Source: Bacillota bacterium
Lineage (GTDB): Bacteria > Bacillota > UBA5301 > JASBVW01
Assembly (NCBI GenBank): GCA_029961005.1
Contig: JASBVW010000004.1
Span: 1 to 20,160 of the forward strand
Length of the DNA: 20,160 nucleotides
Reading direction: 5' to 3'
Positions 14,797 through 20,160 of the stretch are shown piece after piece; the first letter of the stretch is position 1, and every line of letters begins with the position of its first letter. Made by a program: the position numbers and the translations under genes. A model generated the notes under the pieces. It ran no database searches. It saw only the letters and a program-made list of their open reading frames with translations, and was not told where the DNA came from.

Positions 14797-14858
14797 CCGG
14801 GTCAGGTTCTGCCTTCGCCTTACCCGGGGTCGGTGGCGGTCCCTTTTTTGCAGCCGGA
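14797..14858 (+). other. Hairpin and T-run downstream of ykuK
   Basis: CCGGGT (14797-14802) pairs with ACCCGG (14822-14827), with AGG/CCT pairs further inside, enclosing a loop of about 11 bases. A TTTTTT run follows about 26 bases later (to 14858). The spacing is too long for an ordinary terminator. It could be a small structured 3' region; I see no match to a known RNA class. Confidence 0.25.
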
Positions 14859-14863
14859 ACTTT

Positions 14864-14888
14864 AAGGCGCCCGTGGGGGCGCCTTTTT
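14864..14888 (+). terminator. Rho-independent terminator between ykuK and the amidase gene
   Basis: AAGGCGCCC (14864-14872) pairs perfectly with GGGCGCCTT (14877-14885) across a GTGG loop; the T-run to 14888 overlaps the last pairs. It ends ykuK transcription and leaves about 100 bases for the amidase's own promoter. Confidence 0.88.
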
Positions 14889-14930
14889 AGTTTCGCCGGC
14901 GGACCGGGGAGGCAGGGCGGGAAACAGGCG

Positions 14931-14958
14931 ACACTTCAAGCTCCGGGTACATAAGATA
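14931..14958 (+). promoter_or_regulatory. Candidate sigma-K-type promoter of the amidase gene
   Basis: ACAC (14931-14934) is followed, at 15-16 bases from its AC, by CATAAGATA (14950-14958), which fits the sigma-K -10 pattern CATAnnnTA. The -10 lies 29 bases before the amidase ATG and downstream of a terminator, so some promoter is needed here. No sigma-A promoter is seen. Assignment rests on the Bacillus consensus. Confidence 0.45.
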
Positions 14959-14987
14959 GAGGGATCAGGGGCGGTGGAGGGAGATTT

Positions 14988-15926
14988 ATGGCACAAGAGG
15001 CGCGGTTGATTCCGGTAAACCTGGTGCTCAACGGCCTCTGGCAACAGGAGTCCAGGGCCTGGCTGGCAGCGGGTGTACCCCTGGTTCCCGTGCGGAGGGT
15101 AGCGGAAGCCTTGGGGGCCATAGTGGAGTGGCAGACCCCGCAAAAGGCGGTCTTGCTCCGCTCGGGAGCGACGCGGGTCGTGCTGGTGGTGGGCCGGAGC
15201 ACGGCCACGATCAACGAGCGGGAGGTGCGGCTTCCCCGGCGGACGCGGGTGGTGGAGAACCAGGTCCTGGTGGCTGCCTCACTACTGGCGGAGGCGTTCG
15301 GCGCCGGCGTGGAGTGGGAAGAGAGGGCCCGGGTGGTGCGCGTCAGCCGGAGGGAACCGGCGCTGCTGCAGAAGGTGGTGGCGATCGACCCCGGGCACGG
15401 CGGGAAGGACAGTGGGGCGCTGGGGGCTACGGGTTTGCCGGAGAAGGAGGTCAATCTGGAGATCGCCCGCCGGGTAGGGGCCTTGTTGAGGCTGGCAGGG
15501 GGCTCCCCCGCTCTGACCAGGGAAAGCGACCGTTTTCTTTCCCTTCCCGCTCGCGTTGAGCAAGCCAACCGGCTACAGGCGGAGATCTTCGTTTCCATTC
15601 ACCACAACTGGGCCTACCAGCCCGAGGTCGGGGGCACGGAGACGTACTATTACCTCACCGTCTCCGGGCATACCCTGGCGAGCCAGCTGCAACGGCAACT
15701 GGTCGCAGAGATCGGCTTGGCCAACCGAGGGGTAAAAGAGGCCGCGTTTTACGTCTTAAGGTATACGCGCATGCCCGCCTCCCTGTGTGAAGTGGCTTTT
15801 CTCAGTAATCCAGAAGAAGAAAGGCTAGTCCAAACCCCTGAGGCCAGAGAGCGGATTGCTACCGCGATCTATCGGGGAATAAGAGCATATTTTGAAGAAA
15901 AGGAGGTGCCCAAGGAAGTCTATTGA
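14988..15926 (+). CDS. N-acetylmuramoyl-L-alanine amidase, CwlC-like, without signal peptide
   Basis: 312 residues. The N-terminal ~120 resemble a copper-amine-oxidase-N-like domain (LVPVRRVAEALGAIVEW, and a second VLVAASLLAEAFGAGVEW copy), often found in clostridial wall hydrolases. The Amidase_3 domain (about 130-302) carries His137 in AIDPGHGGKDSG, Glu152 in LPEKEVNLEIARR and His205 in VSIHHN as zinc ligands, and catalytic Glu268 in CEVAFLSNPEEE. It cuts the bond between muramic acid and the stem peptide. The start (ATG after GGAGGGAGAT) is clear, yet the protein has no hydrophobic N-terminus. B. subtilis CwlC, a mother-cell lysis amidase under sigma-K, also lacks a usual signal. The candidate sigma-K promoter here fits that role. 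Confidence 0.88.
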   Translation: MAQEARLIPVNLVLNGLWQQESRAWLAAGVPLVPVRRVAEALGAIVEWQTPQKAVLLRSGATRVVLVVGRSTATINEREVRLPRRTRVVENQVLVAASLLAEAFGAGVEWEERARVVRVSRREPALLQKVVAIDPGHGGKDSGALGATGLPEKEVNLEIARRVGALLRLAGGSPALTRESDRFLSLPARVEQANRLQAEIFVSIHHNWAYQPEVGGTETYYYLTVSGHTLASQLQRQLVAEIGLANRGVKEAAFYVLRYTRMPASLCEVAFLSNPEEERLVQTPEARERIATAIYRGIRAYFEEKEVPKEVY

Positions 15927-15952
15927 CATAGATGCATCTATTTTGGTAAAAT
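15923..15952 (+). promoter_or_regulatory. Strong sigma-A promoter of veg
   Basis: TTGACA (15923-15928, consensus) is separated by 18 bases from TAAAAT (15947-15952, 5 of 6), which also has a TGG extension. The -35 covers the amidase stop codon. Transcription would begin near 15959, leaving a leader of about 33 bases. The veg promoter of B. subtilis is known as a very strong one, so the strength appears conserved. Confidence 0.85.
15928..15941 (+). promoter_or_regulatory. Perfect 14-bp palindrome in the veg promoter spacer
   Basis: ATAGATGCATCTAT is its own reverse complement and fills the space from the last base of the -35 to five bases before the -10. A homodimeric repressor bound here would block polymerase. 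It matches no operator I know (not the LexA, CcpA or Fur patterns). Confidence 0.5.
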
Positions 15953-15991
15953 AGGGGACGTAATGTTTAATTCTTAAGGAAGGTGGTCCTG

Positions 15992-16282
15992 GTGCCCAAG
16001 TCCCTGGCCGGCCGCAGCGATGCGCTTACCCTCATCAAGCGGAACTTGGACGCGTTTGTGGGCCGGCGCATTACTGTGCGCGCCAACCGCGGCCGTAAAC
16101 GGATCATGGAAGCGGAAGGGATCCTCGAACAAACCTATCCCCGCATCTTCGTCATTACCTTGCGAGATCGGCAGAATACCGTTAAGCGCCTCTCTTACAC
16201 CTATTCCGACCTGCTTACCGAGACGGTAGAGCTGAGTGTCGACGGCGACCGCATCGGCTACGCTCATCCCCAGAGAAGCTGA
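15992..16282 (+). CDS. veg: Veg family protein
   Basis: 96 residues from GTG 15992, chosen because AAGGAAGG (15976-15983) is spaced 8 bases from it; an upstream GTG at 15983 overlaps that ribosome site. The core is the Veg family: LIKRNLDAFVGRRITVRANRG, ILEQTYPRIFVITLRD and RLSYTYSDLLTETVEL align with B. subtilis Veg throughout. Veg is a small cytosolic protein with an SH3-like fold, highly expressed in Bacillus and reported to promote biofilm formation; its mechanism is unknown. In Bacillus it lies just after rsmA (ksgA); here ykuK and the amidase are in between. It is convergent with the atp operon across a structured region. Confidence 0.92.
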   Translation: MPKSLAGRSDALTLIKRNLDAFVGRRITVRANRGRKRIMEAEGILEQTYPRIFVITLRDRQNTVKRLSYTYSDLLTETVELSVDGDRIGYAHPQRS

Positions 16283-16285
16283 AAA

Positions 16286-16420
16286 GAGCCGCCAAGAGGT
16301 TAGGTTAAACAGGCAGGTTCCGGTGGAACCTGAACGTCCCAAGCGGAGAAGATGGCTTTGACGTTCTGACTTCAAGCCGAAGCCGAGCCTGGAACCTATG
16401 GACGTTGGCGGCTCAGTTTT
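16286..16420 (+). ncRNA. Candidate multi-branched structured RNA between veg and atpF
   Basis: Four bases after the veg stop, GAGCCGCCAA (16286-16295) pairs perfectly with TTGGCGGCTC (16405-16414). Nested inside, AGGTT (16302-16306) and CAGG (16310-16313) pair with AACCT (16393-16397) and CCTG (16388-16391). Inside that lie three hairpins: CAGGTTCCGGTGGAACCTG (16314-16332), AACGTC/GACGTT with inner AAGC/GCTT (16333-16365), and CTTC/GAAG (16370-16382). TTTT follows the outer stem on both strands. The pairs are fully nested, forming a closed junction. It matches no RNA class I recognise. It could be a free RNA trimmed from veg mRNA, an unusual two-way terminator, or a small folded mobile element; the strand is not certain. 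Confidence 0.5.
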
Positions 16421-16472
16421 ATCCTTACCCTCTCCCCGCTGGTCCATACAGCTAAAGTCCGGTTTTAATCCC

Positions 16473-16964
16473 TTAATTTGCCAAGCGGCTGACCTCGTCG
16501 ACGCATTCCCTGGCCAGGCGTTCGTGATCCTGGGGCGTCAGGACGCGCCCGATCAACTTGCTGGCTGCCAGCAGGGCGATTTCGGCTACTTCGTTGCGCA
16601 CCTCGGCCACCGCCCGGGCTTTCTCCCGCTGAATCTCTTCCTTGGCTTCTTGCAGGATCTGCTTGGCCTCTTCCTCGGCGCGCGCCAGGATTTGATTCTT
16701 CGCCTCTTCTGCCTGGGTTGTGGCCTGGTTCACGATGGACTGCGCCTCTTCGCGGGCCTGGGCCATCAGTTTTTGGTATTTTTCCAGGAGCGCCTGGGCT
16801 TCAGCTTTGGCGCTGTCCGCCTGGGCCAGCGAGTCCTCAATGTGCTTCTCCCGGCGGTGCATAATCTCGGTCACCGGCTGGTACATGATTTTATAGAGGA
16901 TGGCGGCCACCACCAGAACATTGATGATCTGGAAGAGAAACGTCCAGATGTTAAATTGCGGCAT
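16473..16964 (-). CDS. atpF: ATP synthase F0 subunit b
   Basis: 163 residues, full length. One N-terminal membrane helix (FQIINVLVVAAILYKIMYQP, about 11-30) is followed by a long charged coiled coil rich in Glu, Ala and Lys (about 35-140) and a normal C-terminus (AASKLIGRVLTPQDHERLA). The b dimer is the peripheral stalk that holds F1 against rotation. ATG with GGGAGAAG upstream. Normally atpH follows immediately, but after this stop there is only ~190 bases of non-coding sequence and then convergent veg; no delta, alpha, gamma, beta or epsilon gene is present in the window. The gene itself is not truncated. Confidence 0.93.
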   Translation of the reverse strand: MPQFNIWTFLFQIINVLVVAAILYKIMYQPVTEIMHRREKHIEDSLAQADSAKAEAQALLEKYQKLMAQAREEAQSIVNQATTQAEEAKNQILARAEEEAKQILQEAKEEIQREKARAVAEVRNEVAEIALLAASKLIGRVLTPQDHERLARECVDEVSRLAN

Positions 16965-17009
16965 GGTTTCTTCTCCCTTCCCGGCACAGCGGCTGGTAAG
17001 ACCCAGGCA

Positions 17010-17042
17010 GGGCGAGGTTGTCCTTGACCTGCAACCTCGCCC
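17010..17042 (-). promoter_or_regulatory. Intercistronic hairpin between atpE and atpF
   Basis: GGGCGAGGTTG and CAACCTCGCCC form a perfect 11-bp stem with an 11-base loop in the 96-base gap. Read on the coding (minus) strand there is no T-run after it, so it should not terminate transcription. A stable stem just after atpE could protect the atpE message from 3' decay and help supply the many c subunits needed per enzyme. On the plus strand a TTTT follows it, so it could also stop antisense transcripts. Confidence 0.55.
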
Positions 17043-17060
17043 TTTTCCTGCTGCGCTTCC

Positions 17061-17288
17061 TTAGAGCTTGGTCCACAAGAGGATGGCCATGACGAAGGTA
17101 AAGAGCGTCAGGGCCTCCATAAAGGCCAGGGCCAGGATCAAAGTAGTCCTCATCTCCCCGGCAGCTTCAGGCTGGCGGGCCATGGACTCCATTGCTTTCC
17201 CGGTTGCGAAGGCCTGGCCCAGCGCGGAACACATGGCAACGAGGGCCAAGGTGATTCCTACGCCGATAAACTGCAAACCTCCCGGCAT
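17061..17288 (-). CDS. atpE: ATP synthase F0 subunit c
   Basis: 75 residues, a hairpin of two membrane helices. The polar loop ARQPE (37-41) is present; the ion-carrying carboxylate is Glu58 in helix 2. Gln25 in helix 1 matches a Na+-ligand position, but the residues after Glu58 are Ala-Leu rather than Ser-Thr, so proton coupling is more likely. The usual GxGxGxGxG packing motif of helix 1 is degraded to about AxCxAxGxA, with Cys20 inside the membrane, which could change ring size. ATG follows AAGGGGGTG by eight bases. The 3' hairpin at 17010-17042 may raise its expression. Confidence 0.95.
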   Translation of the reverse strand: MPGGLQFIGVGITLALVAMCSALGQAFATGKAMESMARQPEAAGEMRTTLILALAFMEALTLFTFVMAILLWTKL

Positions 17289-17333
17289 CTTTTTTCACCC
17301 CCTTCTCAGGGTCTCCCCTTGATCTGGTTTTGG

Positions 17334-18026
17334 TTAATGCCCTTGGGTCAGGATGGTCAGGTAAGTGACCGCCAAGAGCGTGAAAACGAAAGCTTGAATG
17401 ATGCCCATAATGACGCCCAAAAGCATGATTGGCGTGGGCATCAGCACCGGTGCCAGAATAAAGAGCACGGTGACGACCATCTTCTCGCCGAACATGTTGC
17501 CGAAGAGACGGATGGCCAGGGAGAATGGCTTAACCAGCTCCTCAATGACCATCAGGGGAGCGAGCAGGGGAGAAGGCTCCAGGTAGTGTTGAATGTAGTG
17601 GTGCAGCCCCTTCTTCCGGGCGGTCAGGGTATGCACCGTCAGAATGGTGGCCACTCCCAGCCCGAAGGTGGTGCTGATGTCGGTGGTGGGAGGGATCATG
17701 CCCGGGATGAACCAGCTCAGGTTCATGGTCAGAATGAGTATGAAGAGGGTCCCGATAAACCACAGGTACCGCCGGCCGTGCCGGCCCAGGCCGGGCTCGA
17801 GCAGCCCGTAGATGAATTCCACGGCCATTTCCAAAATATGCTGGACGCCGGTGGGGATATAACTCAGCCGGCGCGTGGCCAGGTAAACAAAGAAGATCAA
17901 GACCGCGTCGATGATGAGTGTATTGATGACGGTCGAAGTGATCGTGACCGGCCCCAAAGAAAATAAGGTGTGGGGAGCCAGGTGTTCGAGGACGGCTGCC
18001 AATTCGTGCAGTTTTTCCGGTGGCAC
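17334..18026 (-). CDS. atpB: ATP synthase F0 subunit a
   Basis: 230 residues with five to six membrane helices. The essential Arg is in FSLAIRLFGNMFGEKMVV (penultimate-helix motif), and the C-terminal helices contain the usual polar residues (FVFTLLAVTYLTI). It forms the two ion half-channels against the c ring. GTG start after GAGGTGAGAT. It begins 12 bases after the AtpI stop, so it belongs to the same operon. The early PHTLFSLGPVTITSTVINTL segment matches the family N-terminus. Confidence 0.95.
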   Translation of the reverse strand: MPPEKLHELAAVLEHLAPHTLFSLGPVTITSTVINTLIIDAVLIFFVYLATRRLSYIPTGVQHILEMAVEFIYGLLEPGLGRHGRRYLWFIGTLFILILTMNLSWFIPGMIPPTTDISTTFGLGVATILTVHTLTARKKGLHHYIQHYLEPSPLLAPLMVIEELVKPFSLAIRLFGNMFGEKMVVTVLFILAPVLMPTPIMLLGVIMGIIQAFVFTLLAVTYLTILTQGH

Positions 18027-18038
18027 TTATCTCACCTC

Positions 18039-18398
18039 TTAGCGCTGATCATTCGGCTCTACCCGAACAAAAAACGGGCTGAGGAGAAACTCGACGAAGT
18101 AGGGCAAGATTTGCACCAGCAACCCTCCCACTACCCCCAGCAGGAACTCCAGGCCCAAGGGCAAAGCGGCCAATATTACCACCACATCCAAGCCCAGCCG
18201 GAAGAGAAACCGCTGCAGGAGTCGTTGCCTCTCTTCCAAGCCCGAGAGCAAAAGCCAGAGATTGAAGAGGCCCACCGGAGCCCCTACCAGTACGCCCCAG
18301 GCCGGGCGAGCTCCATAGCGGCAATAAACCAAACCTGCCACCAGGAGGCCGCTGAGTACGATCTCTACTGCCCTGGTTTGAAAAGAAGAAGCCTTCAT
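18039..18398 (-). CDS. atpI: ATP synthase subunit I (AtpI, membrane assembly factor)
   Basis: 119 residues with four hydrophobic segments (about 8-27, 33-52, 66-86 and 87-108). The position directly before atpB and the pattern GVLVGAPVGLFNLWLLLSGL fit the ATP-synt_I family. These proteins assist c-ring assembly and, with AtpZ, are reported to affect Mg2+/Ca2+ uptake in some Bacilli. Its ATG overlaps the stop of the preceding gene by four bases (ATGA), so the two are translationally coupled. Confidence 0.8.
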   Translation of the reverse strand: MKASSFQTRAVEIVLSGLLVAGLVYCRYGARPAWGVLVGAPVGLFNLWLLLSGLEERQRLLQRFLFRLGLDVVVILAALPLGLEFLLGVVGGLLVQILPYFVEFLLSPFFVRVEPNDQR

Positions 18399-18694
18399 CT
18401 TCGCCTTTGGCGCCCCCGCCTTGGACTTTTTCTGCGCCCCTCCAGGCGCTCGAGGGCTGCCACCAAATCAAAGAGGGACTTAAAAGAAGCCCCCACCCCT
18501 AGGAGCACTCCCAGCACCATAAAGATGGGGAAGGTACCCAGTCGACGATCGACCCAGTTCCCACCCCAGTAACCCAAGAGGATACTGACAGCAGTAGTGA
18601 CCCCAAAAGACAAGGCGATGTTGGCGTACTTAGCATAGGCCCATAAGGCCGCACGGTCGATCTTCAATCCTTTCTCCTTGCCTTTTCCGGGCAC
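18395..18694 (-). CDS. AtpZ-like F0F1-ATPase accessory protein
   Basis: 99 residues with two membrane segments (about 24-45 and 56-76) and a basic C-terminal tail ending in GRQRRR. The sequence ALSFGVTTAVSILLGYWGGN, WVDRRLGT and GVLLGVGASFKSLFDL fits the ATPase_gene1/AtpZ family, often the first gene of atp operons and thought to work with AtpI. GTG start with AGGAAGTG upstream. It is the first gene of this atp unit; the 206-base region before it, shared with purA, shows no convincing minus-strand promoter. Confidence 0.8.
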   Translation of the reverse strand: MPGKGKEKGLKIDRAALWAYAKYANIALSFGVTTAVSILLGYWGGNWVDRRLGTFPIFMVLGVLLGVGASFKSLFDLVAALERLEGRRKSPRRGRQRRR

Positions 18695-18832
18695 TGCACT
18701 TCCTGTTATTCGTCTTTGGAGGCGAAAATCCTTTCTCTGGTTTGGAAACTTATCCTTTTTGCCAAGAAGACGGAAAATTTTGACGTCAGGCGAGGCCTGC
18801 GTTCCCTTGCGGAGCCCGCCGGGGAAGGATTA

Positions 18833-18861
18833 TTGACGCACCGGACCTCATTTGCTAAGCT
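18833..18861 (+). promoter_or_regulatory. Sigma-A promoter of purA
   Basis: TTGACG (18833-18838) and TAAGCT (18856-18861) are 17 bases apart, and a TGC extension precedes the -10. Transcription would begin near 18868, about 33 bases before purA. No purine riboswitch or PurR-box pair is visible in this leader. The rest of the divergent gap (18695-18832) holds a TGACGTCA palindrome at 18781 but no other clear element. Confidence 0.65.
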
Positions 18862-18900
18862 GGATCTGCAGGCACAGGAAGGGAGAAGGGAGGCACGAGG

Positions 18901-20160
18901 GTGCCGTCGGTAGTCATTGTCGGGACCCAGTGGGGCGACGAGGGCAAGGGGAAGGTCACGGATCTGTTGGCGGCCAGGGCGGATGTGGTCGTCCGCTATC
19001 AAGGGGGAAACAACGCCGGCCATACCGTGACGGTCGACGGGGAGGTCTTCAAGCTGCACCTGATTCCCGCCGGAATTCTTAACCCCCGCGCCACTTGCCT
19101 CATTGGGAATGGGGTGGTGATAGACCCGGTGGTGGTCTTTCAGGAGCTGGAGGGCCTGCGGGCCCGGGGGATACGGATGGGTGAGCTGTTGATCAGCCCC
19201 CGGGCGCACGTGATCATGCCGTACCACCGCCTGTTAGACCAGTTGGAAGAGGAGGAGCGAGGGGCGGGGAAGAAGATCGGAACGACAGGGCGGGGCATCG
19301 GCCCTTGTTACGCGGATAAAGCGGCGCGCTTGGGGATCCGCGTGGCGGACCTGCTGGACCGCGCGGCTCTCCGTGAGCGGTTGCAGCAGATTCTTCCTTT
19401 CAAAAATGCCGTTCTAGAAAAGGTGTACGGCCGCCCGGGCTTTGAGTTAGAGGCCTTGGTCGAGGAGTACGCCGAGTACGGGCGGCGCCTGGCGCCCATG
19501 GTGGCAGACACCTCTGCCTACCTATACCAGGCTGTACGGGAAGGGCGAAAGGTCCTCTTCGAGGGGGCACAGGGGACGCTGCTGGACGTCGATCACGGCA
19601 CGTACCCGTTTGTCACCTCCTCCTCGGCCACGGCGGGCGGAGCCTCCGTGGGAGGAGGGATCGGCCCCACGCTGCTAGACAAGGTTTTGGGCGTAGCCAA
19701 GGCCTACACCACCAGGGTGGGCGAAGGGCCTTTTCCCACAGAACTCTGCAACGAGCTCGGAGACCGCATCCGGGAGCGGGGCCGCGAATACGGGACCACC
19801 ACCGGCCGCCCGCGCCGGTGCGGTTGGTTCGATGCGGTGGTGGTGAGGTACGCCGCCCGCATCAACGGGCTCTCGGGCCTGGCGCTCATGAGTCTGGATG
19901 TGTTGAGCGGCTTGGAGGTGGTGCGGATCTGTCGGGCCTACCGGCACCGCGGCCGGGTGCTCTCGGACCTGCCAGCTGACGTCCGGGTTTTAGCAGAGTG
20001 CGAACCGGTGTACGACGAATTGCCCGGCTGGGGGGAGTTCCCGCCAAAGATTAAAAGCGTAGCTGAGCTGCCTCCCCAGGCGCAGCGCTACATTGAGCAC
20101 ATCAGCACCTTGGTGGAGGCGCCGGTAGTTATCGTTTCCGTGGCGCCCGAGCGGCAGCAG
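18901..20160 (+). CDS. purA: Adenylosuccinate synthetase (3' end cut by the window)
   Basis: 420 codons are present and the family is about 430, so only the last few residues are missing. It makes adenylosuccinate from IMP, Asp and GTP, the first step from IMP to AMP. GTG start, with GGGAGG seven bases upstream. The GTP loop VGTQWGDEGKGKVTDLL carries the catalytic Asp13, and GGNNAGHT carries His41. IMP-binding segments include IGTTGRGIGPCYADKAAR and FEGAQGTLLDVDHGTYPFVT. Later RVGEGPFPTEL and TTTGRPRRCGWFDAV are typical. It is divergent from the atp operon and has its own promoter. No frame problem is seen. Confidence 0.97.
   Translation, partial: MPSVVIVGTQWGDEGKGKVTDLLAARADVVVRYQGGNNAGHTVTVDGEVFKLHLIPAGILNPRATCLIGNGVVIDPVVVFQELEGLRARGIRMGELLISPRAHVIMPYHRLLDQLEEEERGAGKKIGTTGRGIGPCYADKAARLGIRVADLLDRAALRERLQQILPFKNAVLEKVYGRPGFELEALVEEYAEYGRRLAPMVADTSAYLYQAVREGRKVLFEGAQGTLLDVDHGTYPFVTSSSATAGGASVGGGIGPTLLDKVLGVAKAYTTRVGEGPFPTELCNELGDRIRERGREYGTTTGRPRRCGWFDAVVVRYAARINGLSGLALMSLDVLSGLEVVRICRAYRHRGRVLSDLPADVRVLAECEPVYDELPGWGEFPPKIKSVAELPPQAQRYIEHISTLVEAPVVIVSVAPERQQ

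Noticed and set aside
14797..14827. Possible signal recognition particle RNA (contains GTCAGGTT)
   Set aside because: The conserved GGAAGGAAGCAGC apical region is missing and the stem is too short.
16286..16414. Known riboswitch classes (SAM, cobalamin, lysine, c-di-GMP, TPP, MoCo) for the structured region
   Set aside because: None of their conserved core sequences is present, and the element follows veg instead of preceding a metabolic gene.
16398..17966. Plus-strand open frames opposite the atp genes
   Set aside because: The minus-strand products are unmistakable ATP synthase subunits; the plus frames are shadows.
18781..18788. TGACGTCA palindrome in the atp-purA gap
   Set aside because: Only 8 bp and not placed over a convincing promoter; chance occurrence is likely.
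1..20160. CRISPR arrays, tRNA or rRNA genes, insertion sequences, prophage genes
   Set aside because: No regularly spaced repeats, cloverleaf or rRNA-like sequence, transposase or phage proteins were seen on either strand.

Overview
This window is most likely chromosomal DNA from a spore-forming, moderately high-GC Firmicute, probably a thermophilic anaerobic clostridium of the Moorella/Ammonifex type (the family level is inference). The evidence is the gene set: YyaC, VanW-type protein, DnaD, a TatD-associated radical SAM protein, YkuK and Veg are Firmicute families. Two candidate sporulation promoters (sigma-E-like and sigma-K-like) fit an endospore former. Several genes (yyaC, the replicative helicase, purA, rsmA, veg, prs) are ones that lie near the replication origin in Bacillus subtilis, here in a rearranged order.

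Layout. 1-311 (-) is the N-terminal part of yyaC, divergent from 483-1850 (+), a membrane-anchored VanW/PG-binding protein. 1938-3362 is an unrecognised, tryptophan-rich, beta-strand-rich exported protein ending in phenylalanine. 3441-4442 is a 2-hydroxyacyl-CoA dehydratase-type activase without its dehydratase. 4529-5467 is a divergent PRPP synthetase. A small membrane protein and a PHP phosphoesterase follow (5541-6682). 6746-8652 is a long TPR gene split into two frames at a run of 13 G, and it overlaps a membrane GAF-GGDEF diguanylate cyclase (8645-10081) that ends in a clear terminator. 10186-14278 is a tightly packed run: dnaD, dnaB, a 66-residue ORF, a radical SAM gene and rsmA. ykuK follows with its own -10 element, then an intergenic terminator, a CwlC-like amidase with a candidate sigma-K promoter and no signal peptide, and veg behind a strong sigma-A promoter with a perfect 14-bp palindrome in its spacer.

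Between veg and the convergent atp genes is a 16286-16414 segment that folds on paper into a closed multi-branched RNA, the best candidate for an undescribed element. On the minus strand 18694-16473 encodes the ATP synthase membrane sector (AtpZ-like, AtpI, a, c, b) but stops after the b subunit: atpH, A, G, D and C are not here. purA (18901 to the right edge) is divergent from the atp genes and lacks only its last few codons.

Working together: dnaD/dnaB form a replication module; rSAM/rsmA/veg/ykuK/amidase form an origin-proximal, partly sporulation-linked block; the TPR protein and diguanylate cyclase probably form a signalling pair whose coupling would be affected by the G-tract frameshift. 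Coordinates, motifs and base pairings come from reading the sequence; functions come from family knowledge; no database search was possible.
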